A stretch of 10,748 nucleotides of DNA from Candidatus Atribacteria bacterium. Lineage in GTDB: Bacteria; Atribacterota; JS1; SB-45; 34-128. Both the position numbers and the translations under genes were made by a program. The stretch is from NCBI GenBank assembly GCA_003451675.1, contig DMCY01000112.1:1-10748 (forward strand), in the 5' to 3' direction. Shown here in pieces: positions 1 to 6,062 of this stretch. The notes under the pieces were generated by a model. That model saw only the letters and a program-made list of their open reading frames with translations. It had not been told where the DNA came from and did not search any database. Position 1 is the stretch's first letter; each line of letters starts with the position of its first letter.

Positions 1-34
1 TAGCTTGACATATTTATTAAAATATCTTAAGCTA
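1..34. repeat. interrupted palindrome at the window edge
   Basis: TAGCTT (1-6) is the reverse complement of AAGCTA (29-34), and ATATTT (10-15) of AAATAT (20-25). They are separated by a 3x3 internal mismatch and a short ATTA loop. On RNA this would fold as one hairpin. It has no following U-tract, so it is not a clear terminator of whatever lies upstream. The start of the window cuts off its context. Confidence 0.5.
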
Positions 35-39
35 TTATC

Positions 40-57
40 GTAAAGTAATTACTTTAC
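40..57. promoter_or_regulatory. perfect 18-bp palindrome, possible operator
   Basis: GTAAAGTAATTACTTTAC is a perfect 9+9 bp dyad about 100 bp upstream of the PanT-like gene. Its size and symmetry are those of a dimeric repressor site, and it is not built from the word repeats seen elsewhere in the window. No particular regulator is implied: it does not look like a long split BirA site to me, and I do not recognise it as a known consensus. The operator role is inferred. Confidence 0.4.
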
Positions 58-145
58 ACGAGAGCTTGTATCTTGAGTAAGAACAAGACCAGGAGTAAAT
101 AAAATTAATAGTATTTCGTCTAGTATCTTATGATGGAACTAGAAC

Positions 146-153
146 GGAGGTGA
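146..153 (+). promoter_or_regulatory. strong ribosome binding site that sets the ECF S-component start
   Basis: GGAGGTGA matches the anti-Shine-Dalgarno sequence over eight bases and lies 5 nt before the ATG at 159. The in-frame GTG at 150 is inside this site, so it cannot be the initiation codon for it. A 6-bp hairpin (TCTAGT 119-124 with ACTAGA 138-143) ends just upstream of the site and might affect its accessibility. Confidence 0.8.
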
Positions 154-158
154 AAAAA

Positions 159-686
159 ATGAATAGAGATTCTGCTTTATCAGGATTTAAATTTACTACC
201 CGGCAGCTGGCTATATCCGGCATGCTGGGGGCAATTGCTATCATCTTAGGAGTAACCAGGTTGGGGTTTATCCCTGTGCCAACTCCAGCAGGTCATGCTA
301 CCATTATGCATATTCCAGCCATTTTAGGGGGGATACTTGAAGGCCCGATAGTAGGTGCACTAGTAGGATTAATCTTCGGAATTTACAGTTTTTTAAATGC
401 CACTAACCCCATATTTGCTGACCCTTTAATCGCTATTTTACCCAGGATATTTATCGGAGTAGCAGCTTATTATTCTTATAAATATTTCTGGAAGAACAGT
501 GCAATAGCCGCAGCTTTGGGAACTCTTACCAACACTATCGGAGTATTGGGATTGGCTACCTTAAGAGGATATCTTCCGGCTAAAGTAAGTCTGACTATTG
601 CTTTTGTTCATGGCGCCCCAGAGCTGATAGTAGCGATGTTATTAATGCTTATATTGGTCAAAGCTTTAAAAAAAGCTGGTTATTAA
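159..686 (+). CDS. ECF transporter S component, PanT-like (probable pantothenate uptake)
   Basis: A 175-residue, very hydrophobic protein with about six predicted membrane segments (near residues 17-39, 46-60, 62-80, 88-108, 113-137 and 147-170). This is the size and topology of the substrate-binding subunit of energy-coupling factor vitamin transporters. The run from LGFIPVP through HIPAILGG and GPIVGALVG to PRIFIGVAAYY follows the pattern I know from PanT-type S components. The biotin (BioY) signature is not visible. Such proteins bind a vitamin at the membrane and are energised by a shared EcfT-EcfA-EcfA' module, which is not encoded here. The next gene is pantothenate kinase coaX, and this supports pantothenate as the substrate. 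The family is fairly sure, the substrate is an inference, and other vitamins remain possible. ATG 159 is chosen because of the Shine-Dalgarno site at 146-153. Confidence 0.85.
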   Translation: MNRDSALSGFKFTTRQLAISGMLGAIAIILGVTRLGFIPVPTPAGHATIMHIPAILGGILEGPIVGALVGLIFGIYSFLNATNPIFADPLIAILPRIFIGVAAYYSYKYFWKNSAIAAALGTLTNTIGVLGLATLRGYLPAKVSLTIAFVHGAPELIVAMLLMLILVKALKKAGY

Positions 687-693
687 AAAAGTT

Positions 694-733
694 ATAGAGT
701 AGATAAGCTAAACACTTCTCTACTCTATTTTTT
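694..733 (+). terminator. intrinsic terminator between the S component and coaX
   Basis: ATAGAGTAGA (694-703) pairs perfectly with TCTACTCTAT (719-728), giving a 10-bp stem with a 15-nt loop. It is followed by an uninterrupted T-run (728-733). It starts 7 nt after the S-component stop codon. The A-run at 685-690 gives some terminator potential on the other strand too. It implies that coaX is transcribed at least partly from its own promoter or by read-through. Confidence 0.8.
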
Positions 734-800
734 GTTATCTAAGTTTAAAATATTTTAAGTGGAAGGTTATAGATTATTTGTAGTCAGGGGAGGGGATATA

Positions 801-1565
801 ATGATTTTAGTAATAGATGTTGGTAATACCCATACAGTGATAGGAGTATATAAAGAAGAGAAATTATTAGGTCATTGGAGAATTTCTACTAATTTGGAAA
901 AGACTGAAGATGAATACGGTATATTAGTAAAAAGTCTACTTTCTAACTCTAAATTGTCTTTAGCGGATATTAAAGGAGTGATTATTTCCTGTGTTATCCC
1001 TCCAGTAAGTTGGATATTGAAAAAGATGTCGGTAGATTATTTTAAAGTATCTCCTATTATTGTGGGGCCAGGGATAAAGACTGATATTTATATTAAGACA
1101 GACAATCCCAAAGAAGTGGGAGCAGATAGAATTGTTAATGCTATTGCCGCTTATAAATTATATGGAGGACCGGTAATAATTGTAGATTTTGGAACAGCCA
1201 CTACATTTTGTGCGGTGAATGCAGAGGGAGTTTATTTGGGAGGAGCTATTGCTCCTGGGATTGAGATATCAGCAGAAGCCCTGGCTGAAAAGACAGCAAA
1301 ATTGCCTAAAATAGAAATAATTAAGCCTAAAAATTCTATTGGAAGTAATACTATTTCCGCTATGCAATCAGGAATATTTTTTGGTTATTTAGGGTTAACT
1401 AATGAATTAATCAGACGATTTAAGAGAGAACTGAGAGAATACTCTGTAGTAGTAGCTACCGGTGGTCAAGCGGAATTGATAGGAAACGAAAGTAAACTGA
1501 TTGATAAAATTAATCCTTTTTTGACTTTACAGGGATTACGGATGGTATATGAGATGAATAAATGA
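801..1565 (+). CDS. coaX: type III pantothenate kinase
   Basis: A 254-residue cytoplasmic enzyme that phosphorylates pantothenate with ATP, the first committed step of CoA synthesis. It opens with DVGNTHT (residues 6-12), the ATP phosphate-binding loop of the ASKHA fold in CoaX. EVGADRIVNA (105-114) holds the conserved catalytic aspartate D109, and VDFGTATTF (128-136) is the second phosphate-binding segment. GGAIAPGIEIS (147-157) and ATGGQ (219-223) complete the family pattern. Length is normal for the family (about 250-260). The ATG at 801 is chosen over the in-frame GTG at 759 because family members begin right at this beta strand and because AGGGG (791-795) is well placed. The preceding PanT-like gene suggests uptake plus trapping of pantothenate. 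The stop codon is immediately followed by the repeat-filled convergent gap before nadC. Confidence 0.96.
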   Translation: MILVIDVGNTHTVIGVYKEEKLLGHWRISTNLEKTEDEYGILVKSLLSNSKLSLADIKGVIISCVIPPVSWILKKMSVDYFKVSPIIVGPGIKTDIYIKTDNPKEVGADRIVNAIAAYKLYGGPVIIVDFGTATTFCAVNAEGVYLGGAIAPGIEISAEALAEKTAKLPKIEIIKPKNSIGSNTISAMQSGIFFGYLGLTNELIRRFKRELREYSVVVATGGQAELIGNESKLIDKINPFLTLQGLRMVYEMNK

Positions 1566-1927
1566 ATTAGTCGTTAGTTTCAAATACAGGTTTTCAGTTG
1601 ACAGTTTTCAGTTTACAGTTTATGGTATTTTCTGTCATTGCGAGCTCTGATTTATCAGAGCGCGGCAATCCCTGTTGGAGATTGCTTCGGTCGCTTTACT
1701 CCCTCGCAATGACAAAAGAGGAACCTAAGGTAATATGCGATACGAATTTATTCTGATTTCCTTCTTTTCTCTTTTTCTTCACTATCCGCTATCCGCTCTA
1801 CGCTAATATACGAGATACGAATTTCGTTTTGCGCTTTGCGTTTTTTACTATATATTCTGAATCCTGGATTTTGGCTCCTGACTTCTATTTTCTTTACTAT
1901 ATACTATTCACTAACGACTAACGACTA
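1565..1927. repeat. intergenic repeat block; left arm of a long inverted repeat
   Basis: This fills the gap between convergent coaX and nadC and contains no gene. It is bounded by TAGTCGTTAGT (1568-1578) and its exact reverse complement ACTAACGACTA (1910-1920). Bases about 1565-1846 recur in reverse complement at 6354-6690, and 1698-1820 (123 bp) is identical there. Inside are a GTTTTCAGTTGACAG-type word array (1589-1622), the palindromic element at 1633-1714, a TATCCGC word pair near 1781-1800, ACGAGAT words near 1810-1820, TTTGCGC words near 1826-1846, and a 7-nt tandem of ACTAACG at the right end. That tandem supplies the nadC stop codon (1925-1927). Confidence 0.92.
1633..1714. repeat. 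palindromic REP/MITE-like element, copy 1
   Basis: An 82-bp element with perfect 12-bp terminal inverted repeats, TGTCATTGCGAG (1633-1644) and CTCGCAATGACA (1703-1714). Two internal hairpins sit between them. One is GCTCTGA/TCAGAGC with a TTTA loop (1644-1661), the other is GCAATC/GATTGC (1665-1670 with 1680-1685). Together they make a three-way-junction fold. No U-tract follows on either strand, so it is not a canonical terminator. Repeats beginning with GTCATTGCGAG are, to my knowledge, widespread in several bacterial lineages as small non-coding dispersed elements. Their function is unsettled. Confidence 0.85.
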
Positions 1928-2770
1928 TATGATTTCCATATTAATATCCAACGAATTTACTGAATGGGTGAGGGAACCAATAGAGATTAAATCTACCCCT
2001 GCTTGAGCAATTTTCCGCACTTTTTCCAAAGTAATTCCACCTGACGCCTCAATTAGGGTTTTGCCTTTAGCCATTTTTACTGCTTCTTTCATAGTATCTA
2101 AGTCCATATTATCCAGCATTATTATATCAACTTTCATCTCTAAAGCTTCTTGGAGTTGAGATAAGTTTTCTACTTCGACTTCAATCTTTACTGTGTGTGA
2201 GATTTGTTTTCGGACAGAATTTACTGTCGATTTAATTCCCCCAGCTACTGCTATATGATTATCCTTAATTAATACAGCATCATATAAGCCGAAGCGGTGA
2301 TTATGCCCTCCACCCATGCGAACAGCATATTTTTCTAATATTCGTAATCCAGGAGTAGTTTTACGAGTATCAACTATTCGAACTGGAAAGTCCTTTACTT
2401 CCTGGCAGAATTTAAAAGTGGTTGTAGCAATACCTGACATTCGCTGAAGAAAATTTAAAGCAACTCTTTCTCCTTTGAGGATAGTTCGGGTAGGACCAGT
2501 AATTTCTGCCAATACCTTATTCCGAGAAATTTTTGTTCCATCTTTGATTTTTTCTTGAAAGATGATATTTGAATCTAACTTTTTAAACACCAAGTTGGCT
2601 ATGTTAAGGCCAGCTATCACCCCTTCTTCTTTAGTTTTAATAATGCCTTTGATTTTTAAATCATAGGGGATAATAGAATCGGTAGTAATATCTCCTGTCC
2701 CAATATCTTCTGATAGAGCTTGTTCTACTATTTTATCTATCAGAATATTTTCTTTTATTGAAAAATCCAT
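1925..2770 (-). CDS. nadC: nicotinate-nucleotide pyrophosphorylase (quinolinate phosphoribosyltransferase)
   Basis: A 281-residue cytoplasmic enzyme that condenses quinolinate with PRPP to give nicotinate mononucleotide, CO2 and pyrophosphate. Visible family motifs are EDIGTGDITT (21-30), ERVALNFLQRMSGIAT (101-116), DTRKTTPGLR (134-143), RMGGGHNHR (151-159) followed by LIKDNH (167-172), EVEVEN (197-202), IMLDN (217-221) and EASGGI (241-246). A phosphate-binding end of the barrel lies near GSLTHS (265-270). The start at 2770 is chosen because GAGGTG lies 7 nt upstream on the minus strand and because the family begins here. An extension to 2803 would translate repeat DNA. The stop TAG lies inside the 7-nt repeat at 1910-1927. 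It is the last gene of the nadA-nadB-nadC order, 479 bp after nadB, which is long for an operon. Confidence 0.96.
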   Translation of the reverse strand: MDFSIKENILIDKIVEQALSEDIGTGDITTDSIIPYDLKIKGIIKTKEEGVIAGLNIANLVFKKLDSNIIFQEKIKDGTKISRNKVLAEITGPTRTILKGERVALNFLQRMSGIATTTFKFCQEVKDFPVRIVDTRKTTPGLRILEKYAVRMGGGHNHRFGLYDAVLIKDNHIAVAGGIKSTVNSVRKQISHTVKIEVEVENLSQLQEALEMKVDIIMLDNMDLDTMKEAVKMAKGKTLIEASGGITLEKVRKIAQAGVDLISIGSLTHSVNSLDINMEII

Positions 2771-3249
2771 CTTAAAACACCTCTTTATGTAATAATTGAC
2801 CAATTCCCCGATTTACCAATTAACCTATTAGCTAATTTATCAATTAAATCAGTTTTCAGTTGTCAGTGAAAAAAATTATTGCAATACATTTTTGTTTCTT
2901 TACTACAAATCTAGCACCTTAAACCCGCAACCGAAATTTGTAGCAACATGGCGTGCTATGGTAAAGTTTTTCGTTTATAGTACAAGTTTTTGGTTCTTAG
3001 ATAAAGAAAATTCGTTTATAGTTTTTAAATTTTAGATTTAAAATTATAGGTTTATACTATCTGTCATTGCTTCGATTTATCGGGGCGTGGCAATCTCATC
3101 TAATAACGAAAAACGAATATCTAAAAACCATGTACTTTTAAACTGTAAACTATAAACCGATAACTGAAAACTTGTTTTTAAAACTAATGATTATTTACTA
3201 TTCACTAACTGACTAATATAATTGGAGAATTGGTAAATTGGTCAATTGG
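2771..3249. repeat. gene-free nadB-nadC gap filled with word repeats
   Basis: No gene is visible in these 479 bp. The ends are inverted copies of the same AATTGG words. TTGACCAATT followed by TTTACCAATT (2796-2821) mirrors AATTGGTAAATTGGTCAATT (3228-3247). Inside them, AGTTTTCAGTTGTCAGT (2851-2867) mirrors the AACTGTAAAC and AACTGAAAAC words at 3141-3174. Nearer the centre are CTACAAAT (2903-2910) paired with ATTTGTAG (2936-2943), a weak TAGCA/TGCTA hairpin (2941-2958), a TCGTTTATAG word at about 2968 and 3010, and a partial palindromic element at 3062-3097. The gap therefore has nested symmetry. If nadA-nadB-nadC is one transcript, this is a long structured spacer. Confidence 0.75.
3062..3097. 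repeat. partial, decayed copy of the TGTCATTGCGAG palindromic element
   Basis: TGTCATTGC, a weak CGAT/ATCG variable arm, GGGGCGTGGCAATCTC and then loss of homology correspond to the left half of the elements at 1633-1714 and 6506-6601. The right terminal repeat is missing, and the following bases are a CGAAAAACGA word array. It looks like a truncated or strongly diverged copy. Confidence 0.6.
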
Positions 3250-4848
3250 TTAATATACAATATGTTTCTTCCAATTTACATCATCTCTATCAGGAAAATC
3301 CACGCGGTAATGTGCTCCCCGGCTTTCTTCACGCTGTGAAGCTGAATTAGTAATCAGATCAGCTAAGATGATAAGATTGGCTAACTCAAATTCTTCAGCG
3401 GTTTTAAGTTCTGATTTGAATATAAATTTCCACTCGTTAATTTTTTGTTGTGCCATTTTTAAATCAGAGGAATTTCTAATGATTCCCACCTTATTCCACA
3501 TAAGTTTTTGTAGTTCTTTTTTTAATTCTACAGGACTGTATTCTTTATATTTTTCTTGACGAGCGTTATAAGAAAGTTTTAGTTCCTCCAATTGATTAAT
3601 AGAAGAAAGTGTTATATTTTTTTTTATTTTCTGGGCGATTCTATTACCAAAAACTAATCCTTCTAAAAGTGAATTGCTGGCTAAGCGATTTGCTCCATGT
3701 ACTCCTGTAGAAGCACTCTCACCACAGGCATAAAGATTAACTAAATTAGTTTGTCCCCATGTATTGGTTTTTATTCCTCCCATAGTGTAGTGGGCTGCCG
3801 GAGCGACAGGAATATATTCCTTCTCAGGATTGATACCCAGCGCAAAACAGTTCTTATAAATAGTAGGGAATCGTTCAGAAAATTTATGTTTTATTTTAGT
3901 AGCGTCTAAATACACATAATTACTCTTAGTCTTTTTCATCTGGTCAGTAATGGCTCGAGCAACTATATCTCTAGGGGCTAGTTCTGCCAGGGGGTGATAA
4001 GAGAGCATAAATGGTTCACCTTTGATGTTTTTTAAAATAGCCCCTTCGCCACGAACCGCTTCAGAAATTAGAAATTTAGGGCTTCCTTGATGATGGAGAG
4101 CGGTAGGATGAAACTGAATAAATTCTAAATCTGCAACTTTTGCTCCTCCTCTATAGGCCATAGCAATTCCATCTCCAGTAGCAACATCAGGATTAGTGGT
4201 ATTACAGAAAAGTTGTCCTGCTCCACCACTGGCTAAAATAGTTGATTGTGCTAAATAGGCAATAATTTCCTTAGTATTCTTATTCAAAGTTAATAAGCCG
4301 TAACAAGTGGTATGATCAGTTAATATATCTAAGACTAAAATATTTTCTTTAATTTTTATTTTCTTTTCTTTTATTACTTTTTTAGAGAGAGACCTTTCTA
4401 TTTCAGCACCGGTGGCGTCACCCTGGGCATGTAAGATTCGGGGTCTTTGATGAGCTGCTTCTAAAGTAGTTTTATATTTACCTTCGATTTTATCAAATTT
4501 AGTTCCTAATTCTATTAATTCTTCAACACATTGAGGACCATAGGTTACCAAAATCTCTACTGCTTTTGGGTCGCAAAAATTTGCCCCAGCTTTCAAGGTA
4601 TCTTCCATATGTAAGCGGGGGGAATCTTCGTCTCCTAAAGCTACAGCTATACCTCCTTGAGCATATTCTGTATTGCTTTCTTTTAATTTACTTTTAGTGA
4701 GAAGAATAACCTCTCCTTTATCACAAATTTTAAGTGAAGTATATAGACCAGCAATACCAGAGCCCACAATTAAAAAATCTGTATAAATTTTTTTAATTGT
4801 GGATAGGTCAAAATTAACCAAATAACGTGGGAACATTTGCGATAACAT
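3250..4848 (-). CDS. nadB: L-aspartate oxidase
   Basis: A 532-residue flavoprotein that oxidises L-aspartate to iminoaspartate, the substrate of NadA. In anaerobes fumarate can serve as electron acceptor. The N-terminal FAD dinucleotide-binding motif GSGIAGLY is at residues 29-36. ESNTEYAQGGIAVA (57-70) and HQRPRILHAQGDATG (133-147) are characteristic of aspartate oxidases rather than of fumarate reductase or succinate dehydrogenase subunits. FHPTAL, EAVRGEGA, APRDIVARA, HYTMGGI and the C-terminal FAD loop around GESASTGVHGANRLASNSL follow in order. A helical C-terminal domain then ends with RGAHYRVDFP. Length is normal (about 530-540). The ATG at 4848 has AAAGGA at 4858-4863, nine bases away. 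The stop TAA is at the edge of an AATTGG repeat word. It lies 195 bp downstream of nadA. Confidence 0.97.
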   Translation of the reverse strand: MLSQMFPRYLVNFDLSTIKKIYTDFLIVGSGIAGLYTSLKICDKGEVILLTKSKLKESNTEYAQGGIAVALGDEDSPRLHMEDTLKAGANFCDPKAVEILVTYGPQCVEELIELGTKFDKIEGKYKTTLEAAHQRPRILHAQGDATGAEIERSLSKKVIKEKKIKIKENILVLDILTDHTTCYGLLTLNKNTKEIIAYLAQSTILASGGAGQLFCNTTNPDVATGDGIAMAYRGGAKVADLEFIQFHPTALHHQGSPKFLISEAVRGEGAILKNIKGEPFMLSYHPLAELAPRDIVARAITDQMKKTKSNYVYLDATKIKHKFSERFPTIYKNCFALGINPEKEYIPVAPAAHYTMGGIKTNTWGQTNLVNLYACGESASTGVHGANRLASNSLLEGLVFGNRIAQKIKKNITLSSINQLEELKLSYNARQEKYKEYSPVELKKELQKLMWNKVGIIRNSSDLKMAQQKINEWKFIFKSELKTAEEFELANLIILADLITNSASQREESRGAHYRVDFPDRDDVNWKKHIVY

Positions 4849-5043
4849 TTATTGTTTTCCTTTCAGAAAAATATTGTTTAATAAAACATTTAAATTATTA
4901 AGCTACTATGCTATTAAAACTAAAAGCTTAAAGCGGAAAGCGAAAAACCATTTACATTGGTTAGTTAGTTACTTAGCTGGCTGGTTAATTAGTTTAATAT
5001 TAATTCACTAACTAGCTAACCAGGTAACCAAATAACTAGCTAA
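4849..5043. repeat. nadA-nadB gap with a large imperfect palindrome of TTAGCTAG-type words
   Basis: The 195-bp gap holds an AAAGCGGAAAGCGAAAAACC word array (about 4930-4949). Next comes an imperfect palindrome of about 89 bp (4959-5047), centred on the perfect dyad TTAATATTAA (4994-5003). The left arm reads GGTTAGTTAGTTACTTAGC and the right arm carries CTAGCTAACC and CTAGCTAACTAA. The nadA stop codon (5044-5046) is inside the right arm. The nadB ribosome binding site (4858-4863, minus strand) lies outside the repeat. I see no convincing promoter for nadB here. Confidence 0.7.
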
Positions 5044-5976
5044 CTAAGATATTTCTATCATTCGATTTAATGCTTTTAGAGATTTTTTTCTTATATCCTC
5101 TGATAATGCAATTTTGGGTCCTAAATTTTTTAGAGAGTGTAGAACTTTTTCTAAATTGATGAGTTTCATATCTTTACAGATCATTTTTTTAGATGCAGCG
5201 AAAAAATCTTTGTCCGGATTAATCTTTTTTAAAGGATGAAATATTCCCAATTCTGTACCAATGATATATTCTTTAGCCGAATTGTTGCTAGCAAATTCAA
5301 TAATTCCTCTAGTACTGCCGATATAGTCAGCCAGAGTACATACTTCCGGGCGGCATTCAGGGTGAACTAATAGTAAGGCTTTGGGGTGGAGTTTTTTAAC
5401 TTTTATTACATCTTCTTTGGTTAAAATGTTATGGACTGGACAATAACCTTGCCAGGGGATGATATTTCGTTTTGCTTTTCGAGCAGTAAAGTCAGCTAAA
5501 TTCATATCGGGAAGAAATAAAATATCTTTTTCAGTAGGAATTGACTGAGCAATTTGAACAGCATTAGCAGAAGTGCAACAGTAGTCACTTAAAGATTTTA
5601 CAACTGCCGATGAATTTACATAAGAAATTACTACTGCCTCAGGCAGTTCTTCTATTTTACTTTTTACTTTCTCAGCTGCTGCCATATCAGCTAAAGGGCA
5701 TCCGGCTTTAATTTCAGGAAGTAGAACAATTTTTTCTGGAGAGAGAATAGATGCAGTTTCGGCCATAAACTGAACTCCACAAAATACTATAACTTTTGCT
5801 TTAGTCTTAGCTGCTTGCTGGCTGAGGAAGAGCGAATCACCAGTAAAATCAGCAATATCTTGAATTTCACCGGGTTGATAAACATGAGCTAAAATTACTG
5901 CTTCTCTCTTTTTCTTCCAGGATAATATTTCTTTAACTAAATTTTTATTTGAGGGACTATCGGTTGTATTATTCAT
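5044..5976 (-). CDS. nadA: quinolinate synthase
   Basis: A 310-residue cytoplasmic [4Fe-4S] enzyme that condenses iminoaspartate with dihydroxyacetone phosphate to quinolinate. The three cluster cysteines can be assigned as C93 (in AGCPLADM), C179 (in WQGYCPVH) and C267 (in MICKDMKLI). Their spacings of 86 and 88 residues match the short Thermotoga/Pyrococcus-type NadA. ILAHVYQPGEIQDIADFTGDS (28-48) is the N-terminal substrate-site region, and CGVQFMAET (66-74) and HPECRPEV (205-212) are further family motifs. The ATG at 5976 is preceded by AGGAGA (5981-5986). It is the first gene of the minus-strand nad set and has a promoter candidate about 80 bp upstream. It has no aspartate dehydrogenase partner here and uses NadB instead. 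Confidence 0.97.
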   Translation of the reverse strand: MNNTTDSPSNKNLVKEILSWKKKREAVILAHVYQPGEIQDIADFTGDSLFLSQQAAKTKAKVIVFCGVQFMAETASILSPEKIVLLPEIKAGCPLADMAAAEKVKSKIEELPEAVVISYVNSSAVVKSLSDYCCTSANAVQIAQSIPTEKDILFLPDMNLADFTARKAKRNIIPWQGYCPVHNILTKEDVIKVKKLHPKALLLVHPECRPEVCTLADYIGSTRGIIEFASNNSAKEYIIGTELGIFHPLKKINPDKDFFAASKKMICKDMKLINLEKVLHSLKNLGPKIALSEDIRKKSLKALNRMIEIS

Positions 5977-6053
5977 TTTGTCTCCTAATTAATACAATAT
6001 AAATTTTTACTAAACTATTTGGTTATTTATTTATTTTGTTTTAAGATATTTTT

Positions 6054-6062
6054 ATTATATCA
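6054..6062 (-). promoter_or_regulatory. extended -10 promoter for nadA
   Basis: On the minus strand this reads TGATATAAT, a consensus TATAAT (6054-6059) with the upstream TG of an extended -10 element. The -35 position 17 bp upstream is only TTATAT, but an extended -10 can compensate. Transcription would begin near 6047, giving a leader of about 70 nt before the nadA ATG at 5976. It lies in very AT-rich DNA between the repeat arm and nadA, and is the best promoter candidate for the nad genes. Confidence 0.55.

Noticed and set aside
5..33. TTGACA at 5-10 as the -35 of a promoter for the S component
   Set aside because: The hexamer 17 bp downstream is TAAGCT, a poor -10. The better TATTAT at 33-38 is 22 bp away. 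The TTGACA also overlaps a palindrome, so I do not call it.
1..149. Vitamin-responsive riboswitch upstream of the S component
   Set aside because: Only short, weak hairpins are visible, and I recognise no conserved riboswitch core.
150..158. GTG start giving three extra residues on the S component
   Set aside because: The GTG is part of the Shine-Dalgarno sequence GGAGGTGA that serves the ATG at 159.
759..800. GTG start giving a 14-residue extension of CoaX
   Set aside because: CoaX proteins begin at the first beta strand before DVGNT. The ATG at 801 has its own AGGGG site, and the extension has no family counterpart.
1633..1714. tRNA-like gene or intrinsic terminator in the three-armed element
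   Set aside because: It lacks T-loop and anticodon-arm features, and no U-tract follows the stem on either strand.
1567..1927. CRISPR array in the repeat-rich gap
   Set aside because: Repeat units are 6-10 nt, drifting and adjacent, with no regular spacers of 25-40 nt and no cas genes.
3250..4848. Fumarate reductase or succinate dehydrogenase flavoprotein instead of NadB
   Set aside because: The AQGGIAVA and ILHAQGDATG motifs, the length, and the position between nadA and nadC identify aspartate oxidase.
5977..6050. NAD-sensing riboswitch in the nadA leader
   Set aside because: The inferred leader is about 70 nt of A/T-rich sequence with no recognisable NAD-I or NAD-II core.
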